A stretch of DNA of 14,381 nucleotides from an uncultured Clostridia bacterium (lineage in GTDB: Bacteria; Bacillota; Clostridia; Oscillospirales; Acutalibacteraceae), in contig CAMHOI010000005.1 of the NCBI GenBank assembly GCA_946186725.1, positions 1 to 14,381 of the forward strand, written 5' to 3'. Below the pieces are notes generated by a model. It saw nothing but the letters and a program-made list of their open reading frames with translations, was not told the origin of the DNA and searched no databases. This document shows, piece after piece, positions 1-6,429 of the stretch. Positions within the stretch are counted from its first letter, which is position 1. Each line of letters begins with the position of its first letter. Position numbers and translations under genes: made by a program.

Positions 1-1
1 T

Positions 2-1369
2 TCCCTGTACGGGCTGGTCATCGGGCTCGTCGGCGCGGCGCTGGGCATGGGGCTCGGCTGGCTCGTGTGCAAGGCGGTCATGAGCGAGAACGGCATGATG
101 GGCACCTACTTCGATATGCCCGATTGGACGGCGGCGACGCCCGCGTTCTGCTACCCCGTCATCGCCGGGAGCATCCTTCTCCTCACGCTCATCAGCTTCC
201 TCTCGGTGCGCGCCCAGCTCAAGGGCACCGCCGCGGACGCCCTGCGGCCCTATACGCCCAAAAAGATGAAACGCTCCCTCCTGGAGCGGCTGCCGCTGAT
301 GGATCGGCTGGGCTTTGCGACGAAATGGAACCTGCGCGACCTGATGCGGCACAAGAGCCGCTTTGCCATGACCCTGATCGGGATCGTCGGCTGCATGATC
401 CTGCTCGTGGGCGGGCTGGGCATGCGGGACACGATGGCGGGCTTCCTCGACCTGCTTGACAACGGCGTTTCCCACTACGCGACCAAGGTCAACCTCGTCG
501 AGGACGTCGACCCTCAGGCGGCCGCGCCCCTGATCGCCGAGCTGGACGGGGACTGGGAAAGCTACGCCGGGATCAGTCTGGACGGCGACACCGCGACACT
601 GGATATCCTGCACAACGACCGGGGCCTTGTCAGCGTCATCGACGAGGACAACCGACCCATCGAGCTGAGCGACGAGGGCGTTTATCTCTGTCTCCGTCTG
701 GCCGACAAGGCAAAGATCGGCGAGGAGATCGTCTTCTCCCCCTATGGTGAGGAGGAGACATACCGGGTCAAGGTGGTCGGCTACAACCGTTCCATCATGA
801 CCGAAAGCGTCACCATGACCGACACCCTCGCCGACCGGCTGGGCATCCCCTGCCGTGTATCCGCGATCTATACGGAAAAAGGAGTGGACGAGATCCCCTC
901 TTCTCCGCTCATTGCAGGCAAGCAGGATAAGCAACAGCTGATGGACAGCTTCGGCAGCTTCGTTCAGATCATGGACAGCATGGTCTTCATTCTCGTTATC
1001 GCCGCCATCATTCTCGGGATCGTGGTGCTGTACAATCTCGGGATCATGAGCTACGTGGAGCGGTCGAGAGAGCTGGCCACGCTGAAGGTGCTGGGCTTCC
1101 GCAGCCGGAAGATTGGGCGCCTGCTCATCTCCCAGAATCTCTGGCTGACCGTGATCGGCGTGATCCTCGGCCTGCCCGCGGGGGTGGGCACGCTGCAATG
1201 GCTGCTGACGGCGCTCGCGTCCGAATACGAGCTCAAGCTGATGCTCGGGCCGCTGACCTACGGCGTTTCCATCCTGCTGACCTTCGGCGTGTCTCTGCTC
1301 GTCGGATGGGCGGTCGCACGCAAGAACCGGAAGATCGACATGGTCGAGGCGCTCAAGATCGACGAATAA
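2..1369 (+). CDS. FtsX-family ABC transporter permease, C-terminal part (5' end outside window)
   Basis: Integral membrane permease of an ABC exporter or lipid/peptide-handling system; the ATPase partner is not in the window. The frame is open to the left edge, so the ATG at 47 is internal rather than the start; 455 residues are visible. Hydrophobic segments lie near residues 1-22, 48-68, 122-140, 323-348, 378-405 and 417-437. A large hydrophilic domain at about 145-320 should be extracytoplasmic. The juxtamembrane motif ERSRELATLKVLGF (353-366) is the FtsX/MacB signature. A basic stretch after segment 2 (DALRPYTPKK, 79-88) links a first FtsX unit to a second. The fragment therefore looks like the end of one FtsX domain plus a complete second one, as in the roughly 1,000-residue double-FtsX permeases of Clostridia. 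The substrate is unknown. It is the only plus-strand gene and converges on the minus-strand array. Confidence 0.9.
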   Translation, partial: SLYGLVIGLVGAALGMGLGWLVCKAVMSENGMMGTYFDMPDWTAATPAFCYPVIAGSILLLTLISFLSVRAQLKGTAADALRPYTPKKMKRSLLERLPLMDRLGFATKWNLRDLMRHKSRFAMTLIGIVGCMILLVGGLGMRDTMAGFLDLLDNGVSHYATKVNLVEDVDPQAAAPLIAELDGDWESYAGISLDGDTATLDILHNDRGLVSVIDEDNRPIELSDEGVYLCLRLADKAKIGEEIVFSPYGEEETYRVKVVGYNRSIMTESVTMTDTLADRLGIPCRVSAIYTEKGVDEIPSSPLIAGKQDKQQLMDSFGSFVQIMDSMVFILVIAAIILGIVVLYNLGIMSYVERSRELATLKVLGFRSRKIGRLLISQNLWLTVIGVILGLPAGVGTLQWLLTALASEYELKLMLGPLTYGVSILLTFGVSLLVGWAVARKNRKIDMVEALKIDE

Positions 1370-1373
1370 GCAA

Positions 1374-1418
1374 AACAAAGCACGGGCCCTGCGGTCGCCG
1401 CAGGGCCCGTGCTTTGTT
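1374..1418. terminator. Bidirectional intrinsic terminator between convergent genes
   Basis: A perfect 21-bp inverted repeat (arms 1374-1394 and 1398-1418) has a 3-base loop (TCG). The core is strongly GC-rich (CACGGGCCCTGCGG) and the outer arms are AACAAAG/CTTTGTT, giving a T-rich 3' side on either strand. It starts 4 bases after the permease stop and 3 bases from the lipoprotein stop, so one hairpin can end both convergent transcripts. The T-tracts are short and broken, but the stem is very stable. Confidence 0.88.
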
Positions 1419-1421
1419 CTC

Positions 1422-1940
1422 TCAGCGGAAGGAAACGGTGGAAAGGAAGGCGTCCTCCAGCTGCGTCATGTCGTAATCGGAGACGAAGCTGATGGTATAG
1501 GCGTCGCCGTTGTGCTCGTGGACGTAGGTGTGCCCGGCGCGGCCGTCCTCGGTATAGGCAAAACGGAGGTAATCCAGGCCGCCGACCGTGGCGGGAGTCA
1601 GCTCGTAGTCGGACGCCTCCATGACCTGTTCGGCGGTCTTGCCTTCATAGTAGACCAGGTGGATGGCGAAGATCTGCTCCCCCTGCTCGTTGTAGTAGGC
1701 CTCATTGCGGAAGGTGCCCATGGTGTCTCTCTGCATCCGGGCGACGTTTTCCTTGTAATACAGGTCGTAGTGATTGGTCTCGTAGGTCAGGGGGATGGTC
1801 TCGCCGTTGATGGCGATAACGGCCTGATCGGCGGCCGCCGGGGAGGAGGGGGAGGTGCTTTCGGCGGCGGGAGCGCCGCACGCGGACAGCAGCAGTGCCG
1901 CGGCGAAAGCAAGCAGGCACAGGGACATCCGTTTTTTCAT
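1422..1940 (-). CDS. Small predicted lipoprotein of unknown function
   Basis: I do not recognise this family. The product has 172 residues. It has a type II signal peptide: MKKR charged start, hydrophobic core 6-19, and lipobox L-S-A-C with Cys21 as the lipidation site. An Ala/Ser/Pro-rich linker follows, then a mature domain of about 135 residues rich in Tyr and acidic residues. The C-terminal pattern (AYTISFVSDYD, then FLSTVSF) faintly recalls small PsbP/Mog1-like lipoprotein domains, which is only a guess. The ATG at 1940 was chosen over those at 1955 and 1946 because GGAGGT (1948-1953) sits 7 bases before it; the other ATGs overlap or abut that site. It begins 2 bases after the cca stop and ends at the shared terminator, so it is the last gene of the array. 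It should be processed by LspA, which is encoded in the same array. Confidence 0.85.
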   Translation of the reverse strand: MKKRMSLCLLAFAAALLLSACGAPAAESTSPSSPAAADQAVIAINGETIPLTYETNHYDLYYKENVARMQRDTMGTFRNEAYYNEQGEQIFAIHLVYYEGKTAEQVMEASDYELTPATVGGLDYLRFAYTEDGRAGHTYVHEHNGDAYTISFVSDYDMTQLEDAFLSTVSFR

Positions 1941-1942
1941 GG

Positions 1943-3121
1943 TCATGACCTCCATTGTTCTATCATTTCCCGGGCGGCGGCGAGAAGGGCCGACCGCTCG
2001 TTTTTCGTTTGGCCGTCGATCACGCGAAGGAGAAGGGTATCCAGCAGCACGCCCATCCGTCGGCCCCCGGGCGCGCCCAGTGCGGCGAGGTCGTCCCCGG
2101 TCACGGCGAGATCGGCCAATGCGACGGGGGCGCCGTCCTTCTCGGCCCGCCGCAGGAAAGCGGCTGCCTCAGCGTTCCCCTGCAGGGCGGCGACGTCGCC
2201 GGCGGCCGGCCAGCCGACGGCGTGGACGAGACGCAGGCGCTCCCCTTCGGTGCCGAGAGGCGCGTCCTTGTGCGAAAGGGCGGCCAGCACCCGCTTGCGG
2301 GTGGCGCCGTCGCACTTGAAGCGGGCGAGGATGGCGCCCGCCTCCTCGGCCGGCAAAGAGGAGAAGAGGGCGGCAAGGCGTAGCTCCTTCCGGGGCGGGA
2401 GGGAGGCCAGCAGACGCCGGTCGAGAGCGCGGCCCCTCAGCTCGGGGATCATATGCTCGATCAGGTCGCGGTACTCCGCCAGCACCCGCGCGGCGGCGGG
2501 GCCGCAGAGCCATTTGGTCAGCTCCGCCCATTTTCGCTCCGCGGAAACGGGATCGAGAAGAGACGTGCTGTTGTGGACGTCGGCGGCAGTCGCCGGGTCG
2601 ACGGTGAAATCCAGCGTGGCAGCGAAGCGGACGGCGCGCAGAATGCGCAGCCCGTCCTCGTCAAAGCGGCGGGCCGGCTCGCCCACGCAGGCGATCACCC
2701 GCCGGGCAAGCGCCTCCTGTCCGCCGAAGGGATCGACCAGGCCCTCCTTCCCCCACGCCATGGCGTTGACGGTGAAGTCGCGCCGGGCGAGATCCTCCTC
2801 CAGCGAGGGGGTGAAGGCAACGGCGTCGGGGCGGCGATGGTCCCTGTACGGGCCGTCCACGCGGAAGGTAGTGACCTCGATTGGACGGCCGCCGGAGAGG
2901 ACGGTGACGGTGCCGTGGCGCATCCCCGTGCCGATCACGCGGGGATCGGGGAAGGCGGCGACGGTCTCCTCCGGCAGGGCGGAGGTCGCCACGTCGTAAT
3001 CGTTGGGCGTGACGCCCCGGAGGGTGTCCCGCACGCATCCGCCGACCAGATAGGCCTGAAACCCGCGCTCCCGCAGGCGATCGGTCACCGCGCTCACGTA
3101 CTCGGGGACGGCAAAGGTCAC
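1943..3121 (-). CDS. cca: CCA tRNA nucleotidyltransferase (class II CCA-adding enzyme)
   Basis: Adds or repairs the 3' CCA of tRNAs in the cytoplasm from CTP and ATP without a nucleic acid template. The product has 392 residues from a GTG start. The class II head is clear: YLVGGCVRD (24-32), metal-binding D-Y-D (41-43), RRDFTVNAMA (113-122), the neck motif RRFDEDGLRILRAVRF (151-166) carrying the EDxxR nucleotide-template residues, and ERKW further on. The C-terminal helical body ends with LAVTGDDLAALG and a GVLLDTLL helix, as in bacterial enzymes lacking an HD domain. Start choice: the frame stays open to a GTG at 3181, but the extra 20 codons lie over a transcription terminator. AAGGAGG (3129-3135) sits 7 bases before the GTG at 3121, where homology begins. 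It lies after the transketolase genes and just before the lipoprotein gene. Whether it can also add A only or CC only is not decidable here. Confidence 0.95.
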   Translation of the reverse strand: MTFAVPEYVSAVTDRLRERGFQAYLVGGCVRDTLRGVTPNDYDVATSALPEETVAAFPDPRVIGTGMRHGTVTVLSGGRPIEVTTFRVDGPYRDHRRPDAVAFTPSLEEDLARRDFTVNAMAWGKEGLVDPFGGQEALARRVIACVGEPARRFDEDGLRILRAVRFAATLDFTVDPATAADVHNSTSLLDPVSAERKWAELTKWLCGPAAARVLAEYRDLIEHMIPELRGRALDRRLLASLPPRKELRLAALFSSLPAEEAGAILARFKCDGATRKRVLAALSHKDAPLGTEGERLRLVHAVGWPAAGDVAALQGNAEAAAFLRRAEKDGAPVALADLAVTGDDLAALGAPGGRRMGVLLDTLLLRVIDGQTKNERSALLAAAREMIEQWRS

Positions 3122-3135
3122 TTCGCTTCCTCCTT
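3119..3135 (-). promoter_or_regulatory. Ribosome binding site fixing the cca GTG start
   Basis: AAGGAGG at 3129-3135 (read on the minus strand), a 7-base spacer, then GTG at 3119-3121. It decides the start of cca against the upstream in-frame GTG at 3181, which has no such site and would place codons across the terminator stem. Confidence 0.85.
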
Positions 3136-3148
3136 CCGGCTGACTGAC

Positions 3149-3179
3149 AAAAAGCGGGAGCCGGTTTGCCGACTCCCGC
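3149..3179 (-). terminator. Rho-independent terminator after the transketolase genes
   Basis: On the minus strand an 11-bp stem, GCGGGAGTCGG (3169-3179) pairing with CCGGCTCCCGC (3154-3164) with one G-T wobble, encloses a CAAA loop and is followed by TTTTT (3149-3153). The stem begins 11 bases after the transketolase stop and ends before the cca ribosome binding site. cca and the lipoprotein gene must therefore depend on readthrough or on a promoter I cannot identify. Confidence 0.85.
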
Positions 3180-3190
3180 ACGGGTGGAGC

Positions 3191-4141
3191 TTACTTCTTC
3201 ATGGCCAGGACGGCTTTGGCCTTGGCGACGATGTTGGCGGCGTTGAGCCCGAAGCGATCGAGCAGCTCAAGCGCGGGGCCGGAGGTGCCGAACACGTCCT
3301 CGACGCCGACCTTTTGGACGGGGACGGGGCAGGTGGCGGCCAGCAGGTCGCACACGGCGCTGCCCAGCCCGCCGATGACGGAATGCTCCTCCGCGACCAC
3401 GACGGCGCCCGTCTCACGGGCGGCGCGCAGGACGATCTCCTCGTCGAGGGGCTTGATGGTGTGGATGTTGATGACGCGGGCGTCGATCCCCTCGTCCTTC
3501 AGCTGCCCGGCGGCGGTCAGCGCACGCTCGACCATCAGACCGGTGGCGATCAGGGTGACGTCCCCGCCCTCCTTGAGGGTGACGCCCTTGCCGAGGGTGA
3601 AGGTGTAGCTCGCCTCGTCGTTGAACACGGGAACGGCCAGACGGCCGAAGCGGAGGTAGACGGGGCCGGTCATTTCGGCGGCGGCAAGGGTGGCGGCCTT
3701 GGCCTCCACGGCGTCGGCGGGATTGATGATGGTCATGCCGGGGATGGTGCGCATGAGGGCGATATCCTCACAGCACTGGTGGGTGGCGCCGTCCTCGCCG
3801 ACGGAGATGCCGCCGTGGGTGGCGCCGATCTTGACGTTGAGGTGGGGGTAGCCGATGGAGTTGCGCACCTGCTCGTAGGCGCGGCCGGCCGCGAACATGG
3901 CGAAGGAGCTGGCGAAGACGGTCTTGCCCGTGGTGGCGATGCCGGCGGCGATGCTCATCATATTCTGCTCGGCGATGCCGCAGTTGTAGAAGCGGTCGGG
4001 GTAGGCCTTCTTGAAGACGCCGGTCTTGGTGGCGGCGGCAAGGTCGGCGTCGAGGACGATGACGTCCTCGCGGGTGGCGCCCAGCTCGAGGAGCGCCTGA
4101 CCGTAGCCCTCGCGGGTGGCCAATTTTTTCACGTCTGCCAT
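3191..4141 (-). CDS. Transketolase, C-terminal subunit (split enzyme)
   Basis: Supplies the pyrimidine-binding and C-terminal domains of a two-subunit transketolase, which moves a two-carbon ketol unit between sugar phosphates in the non-oxidative pentose phosphate pathway. The product has 316 residues. Visible family features are the GIAEQNM block (55-61), whose Glu58 should activate the thiamin ring of TPP, the THGGISVGEDGATHQ loop (108-122), the LRTIPGM-like segment (here LMRTIPGM), and the C-terminal VVAEEHSVIGGLGSAV block. The ATG at 4141 is preferred to the one at 4147: GGAGG lies 7 bases before the former and directly abuts the latter. The N-terminal subunit stops at 4144, leaving a 2-base gap, so coupled translation and equal subunit output are expected. 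A terminator follows. A 1-deoxyxylulose-5-phosphate synthase half is less likely given the partner's sequence. Confidence 0.95.
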   Translation of the reverse strand: MADVKKLATREGYGQALLELGATREDVIVLDADLAAATKTGVFKKAYPDRFYNCGIAEQNMMSIAAGIATTGKTVFASSFAMFAAGRAYEQVRNSIGYPHLNVKIGATHGGISVGEDGATHQCCEDIALMRTIPGMTIINPADAVEAKAATLAAAEMTGPVYLRFGRLAVPVFNDEASYTFTLGKGVTLKEGGDVTLIATGLMVERALTAAGQLKDEGIDARVINIHTIKPLDEEIVLRAARETGAVVVAEEHSVIGGLGSAVCDLLAATCPVPVQKVGVEDVFGTSGPALELLDRFGLNAANIVAKAKAVLAMKK

Positions 4142-4143
4142 GA

Positions 4144-4989
4144 TCATTCCTCCCCTTCTAGCGCGGCGAGCTGCGCCTTGAGTTCATTCATGCCCTGCTC
4201 GTATTCCTCGGCGTTGGGGCCCTTGCCGTGCCAGCCGACCTGGCCCTCCATGAAGGAGACGCCCTTCCCCTTGACCGAGGTGGCGATGATGGCGGTCGGA
4301 CGGTCGGTGCAGGAGCGCGCCGCGGCGAACACCCGCTCAAGATCGTCAAAGTCGTGGCCGTCGACGGTCAGCACGTTCCAGCCGAAGGCACGGAACTTCT
4401 CGTCGATGGGCAGGGGCGAGTTGACCTGTTCGACGGTGCCGTCGATCTGCAGACCGTTATAGTCGACGTAGGCGACGAGGTTGGAAAGCTTCTTGTTGGC
4501 GGCGAACATGGCCGCCTCCCAGACCTGACCCTCCTCGATCTCGCCGTCGCCGAGGATGGCGTAGACGCGGAAGCCGTCGCCGAAATGCTTGGCGGAGAGG
4601 GCCATGCCCACGGCGGCGGAGATGCCCTGGCCCAGGGAGCCGGAGGACATATCGACGCCGGGAATGGAGATGGCCGGGTGCCCCTGCAGCAGGGCGCCGG
4701 GCTTACGCAGGCGGGCGATCTCGCTCCAGGGGAAGAAGCCGCGCAGGGACAGCACGCTGTACAGCGCGGGCGCGCAGTGGCCCTTCGAGAGCACGAAACG
4801 GTCGCGGTCGGGCTTATCCGGGTCGGCGGGATCGACGTTCAGCTCCCGGAAGTAGAGGTAGGTCAGCGCCTCGCAGATGGACAGCGAGCCGCCGGGATGC
4901 CCCGACTTGGCGTTGAAGGTACCCTCGAGCACGCCCATGCGGGCCTTGCAGGCGAGGATCTTCAGTTGGTTTTTGGTTTTCTGATCCAT
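4144..4989 (-). CDS. Transketolase, N-terminal subunit (split enzyme)
   Basis: Provides the pyrophosphate-binding domain of the split transketolase. The product has 281 residues, the usual size for this half; full-length enzymes are about 650. The TPP/metal motif is complete: GDGE at 147-150 followed by Asn178 in VDYNGLQ. Substrate and cofactor histidines appear in SGHPGGS (29-35, His31), SKGHCAPALY (68-77) and LQGHPA (101-106). It starts at the ATG at 4989 with GAGGAG 7 bases upstream, 23 bases after the rluD stop. Binding both domains is required for activity, so it functions only with the next gene. Split transketolases are common in Clostridia and archaea. Confidence 0.95.
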   Translation of the reverse strand: MDQKTKNQLKILACKARMGVLEGTFNAKSGHPGGSLSICEALTYLYFRELNVDPADPDKPDRDRFVLSKGHCAPALYSVLSLRGFFPWSEIARLRKPGALLQGHPAISIPGVDMSSGSLGQGISAAVGMALSAKHFGDGFRVYAILGDGEIEEGQVWEAAMFAANKKLSNLVAYVDYNGLQIDGTVEQVNSPLPIDEKFRAFGWNVLTVDGHDFDDLERVFAAARSCTDRPTAIIATSVKGKGVSFMEGQVGWHGKGPNAEEYEQGMNELKAQLAALEGEE

Positions 4990-5012
4990 ATTGACACTCC
5001 TCGGCGTTCAAA

Positions 5013-5918
5013 TTACTCTCTTGTGAGCGATTGGAGGAATTTAACGAAATAATCAGGCAGGTCGCTGTCAAAAAGCATTTCCCTGCCGTCGGGGTGGACG
5101 AACCCGATCCGGCGGGCGTGCAGGCACTGCCCGTGCAGCGCGGTGATGACCTTTCGGGGCCCGTAGAGGGGATCGCCCGCGACGGGATGGCCGATGGAGG
5201 CCATGTGGACGCGGATCTGGTGGGTGCGTCCGGTCTCCAGCCGGAGGGCGACGTGGGTGAAGCCCTCGTAGCGCGCGACGACACGCCAATGGGTGACGGC
5301 CTCCCGTGCGGCGGCACCGCCGACGGCCATCTGCTTACGCTTGACGGGGTGACGCCCGATGGGGGCGTCGATCGTCCCCTCGTCCTCCCGGAGGCGGCCG
5401 TAGACGACGGCCTCATACTCCCGGATGAAGGAGTGCTCCTTGATCTGCCGGGCGAGGAACTGGTGGGCGCGGTCGTTCTTGGCGACGATGAGCAGGCCGC
5501 TGGTGTCCTTGTCGATGCGGTGGACGATGCCGGGTCGGATGACCCCGTTGATGCCCGACAGAGAGTCGCCGCAATGGGCGAGCAGGGCGTTGACCAGCGT
5601 ACCGTCCGGGTTGCCGGGGGCGGGGTGGACTACCATGCCCTTGGGCTTGTTCACCACGAGCAGGTCGTCGTCCTCGTAGACGATGGTCAGGGGGATGTCC
5701 TGCGGCCTGGCGCCGGCAGGGACGGGATCTGGCTCGGTGAGCGTGACGACGTCGCCTGCGCGCAGGGGATCCCGCTTCCGGCAGGGGGCGCCGTTGACGG
5801 TGACGCTTCCCTCATCGCACCGCCTGGCGGCGGCGGAGCGGGTCAAGCCGCTCTTTTCGGCCAGAAAGACGTCCACGCGGGGGCAGGCCGCCTCGCAGGT
5901 CCATTCACGGGTGGTCAT
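5013..5918 (-). CDS. RluA/RluD-family 23S rRNA pseudouridine synthase
   Basis: Converts uridines to pseudouridine in 23S rRNA. The product has 301 residues. An N-terminal S4 RNA-binding domain covers about 14-60 (PRVDVFLAEKSGLTRSAAAR), and the catalytic domain carries HRIDKDTSG (133-141) with Asp136 as the catalytic residue. Further family blocks are NKPKGMVVHP (90-99), the LETGRTHQIRVHM block and GDPLYG. The position after lspA matches Bacillus ylyB, an RluD-type enzyme; which uridines are modified cannot be told from sequence. The ATG at 5918 is chosen over 5936 because GGGGAGGAG lies just upstream and because it starts at the conserved region. It overlaps the lspA end by 14 bases. Confidence 0.93.
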   Translation of the reverse strand: MTTREWTCEAACPRVDVFLAEKSGLTRSAAARRCDEGSVTVNGAPCRKRDPLRAGDVVTLTEPDPVPAGARPQDIPLTIVYEDDDLLVVNKPKGMVVHPAPGNPDGTLVNALLAHCGDSLSGINGVIRPGIVHRIDKDTSGLLIVAKNDRAHQFLARQIKEHSFIREYEAVVYGRLREDEGTIDAPIGRHPVKRKQMAVGGAAAREAVTHWRVVARYEGFTHVALRLETGRTHQIRVHMASIGHPVAGDPLYGPRKVITALHGQCLHARRIGFVHPDGREMLFDSDLPDYFVKFLQSLTRE

Positions 5919-6429
5919 GGGGCTCCTCCCCTTCATCGGGCCGGGGCGCGGCCTTGCGGGCGCGGACGTCCCGGATCCAGTCGATCAGATAGTAGCCGAG
6001 CAGGATCAGGCAGCCGATCACGACGCCGCAGTCGGCGACGTTGAACACCCATACCCAAAGGTCGCCGAAGCATTTGACGTCGATCATGTCGATGACGTAG
6101 CCCAGGCGGAAGCGGTCAATGAGGTTGCCCACGCCGCCCCCGAGAATGAGGGTGACGGCGGCGACGAGCCACCGGGAGCCCAGCTTGTTTCGGATCAGCA
6201 GGTAGGCGGCGCCCAGCACGATCAGCACCGTCACGGTGTTGAAAATATACGGCATCCCCGAAAAGGAGCCGAACACGGCGCCGTCGTTATGCACGCGGGT
6301 GAAATGGAGGACGTTCTCCCACAGCGGGTAACTCTCCCCCACGGCCAGATGGGAGACGGTGAGCGCCTTGGTGACCTGATCGAGGATGACCAGCGCCGCG
6401 GCGCACAGCAGCGCAATCAGCGCGGTCAT
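5905..6429 (-). CDS. lspA: Lipoprotein signal peptidase (signal peptidase II)
   Basis: Membrane aspartyl protease that cleaves the signal peptide of diacylglyceryl-modified prolipoproteins at the lipobox cysteine. The product has 174 residues with four hydrophobic segments (about 2-24, 63-80, 87-105, 128-150). The signature blocks are FTRVHNDGAVFG (43-54), GGGVGNLIDRFRLGYVIDMID (97-117) and FNVAD (129-133). The presumed catalytic pair is Asp114 and Asp133, spaced 19 apart as in characterised enzymes. The tail (about 160-174) is charged, rich in His, Glu and Pro, and longer than usual. Its ATG overlaps the ileS stop in an ATGA junction, so coupled translation is likely, and its end overlaps rluD. 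The ileS-lspA-rluD order is the same as in Bacillus. The lipoprotein at the end of this array is one possible local substrate. Confidence 0.96.
   Translation of the reverse strand: MTALIALLCAAALVILDQVTKALTVSHLAVGESYPLWENVLHFTRVHNDGAVFGSFSGMPYIFNTVTVLIVLGAAYLLIRNKLGSRWLVAAVTLILGGGVGNLIDRFRLGYVIDMIDVKCFGDLWVWVFNVADCGVVIGCLILLGYYLIDWIRDVRARKAAPRPDEGEEPHDHP

Noticed and set aside
2453..4462. A 669-codon plus-strand open frame, and a 495-codon one at 1512-2999
   Set aside because: Both lie opposite cca and the transketolase genes, have low-complexity Gly/Ala/Arg composition and no family motifs; they are shadows.
4991..5019. TTGACA-17-TACTCT on the plus strand
   Set aside because: The -10 matches at only 3 of 6 positions and transcription would be antisense to rluD with no gene on that strand.
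5043..5071. Perfect TTGACA on the minus strand (5066-5071), upstream of the transketolase genes
   Set aside because: At 16-18 base spacing the -10 position offers only poor matches (TTCGTT at 17). Without a -10 element I do not call a promoter, though a weak one cannot be excluded.
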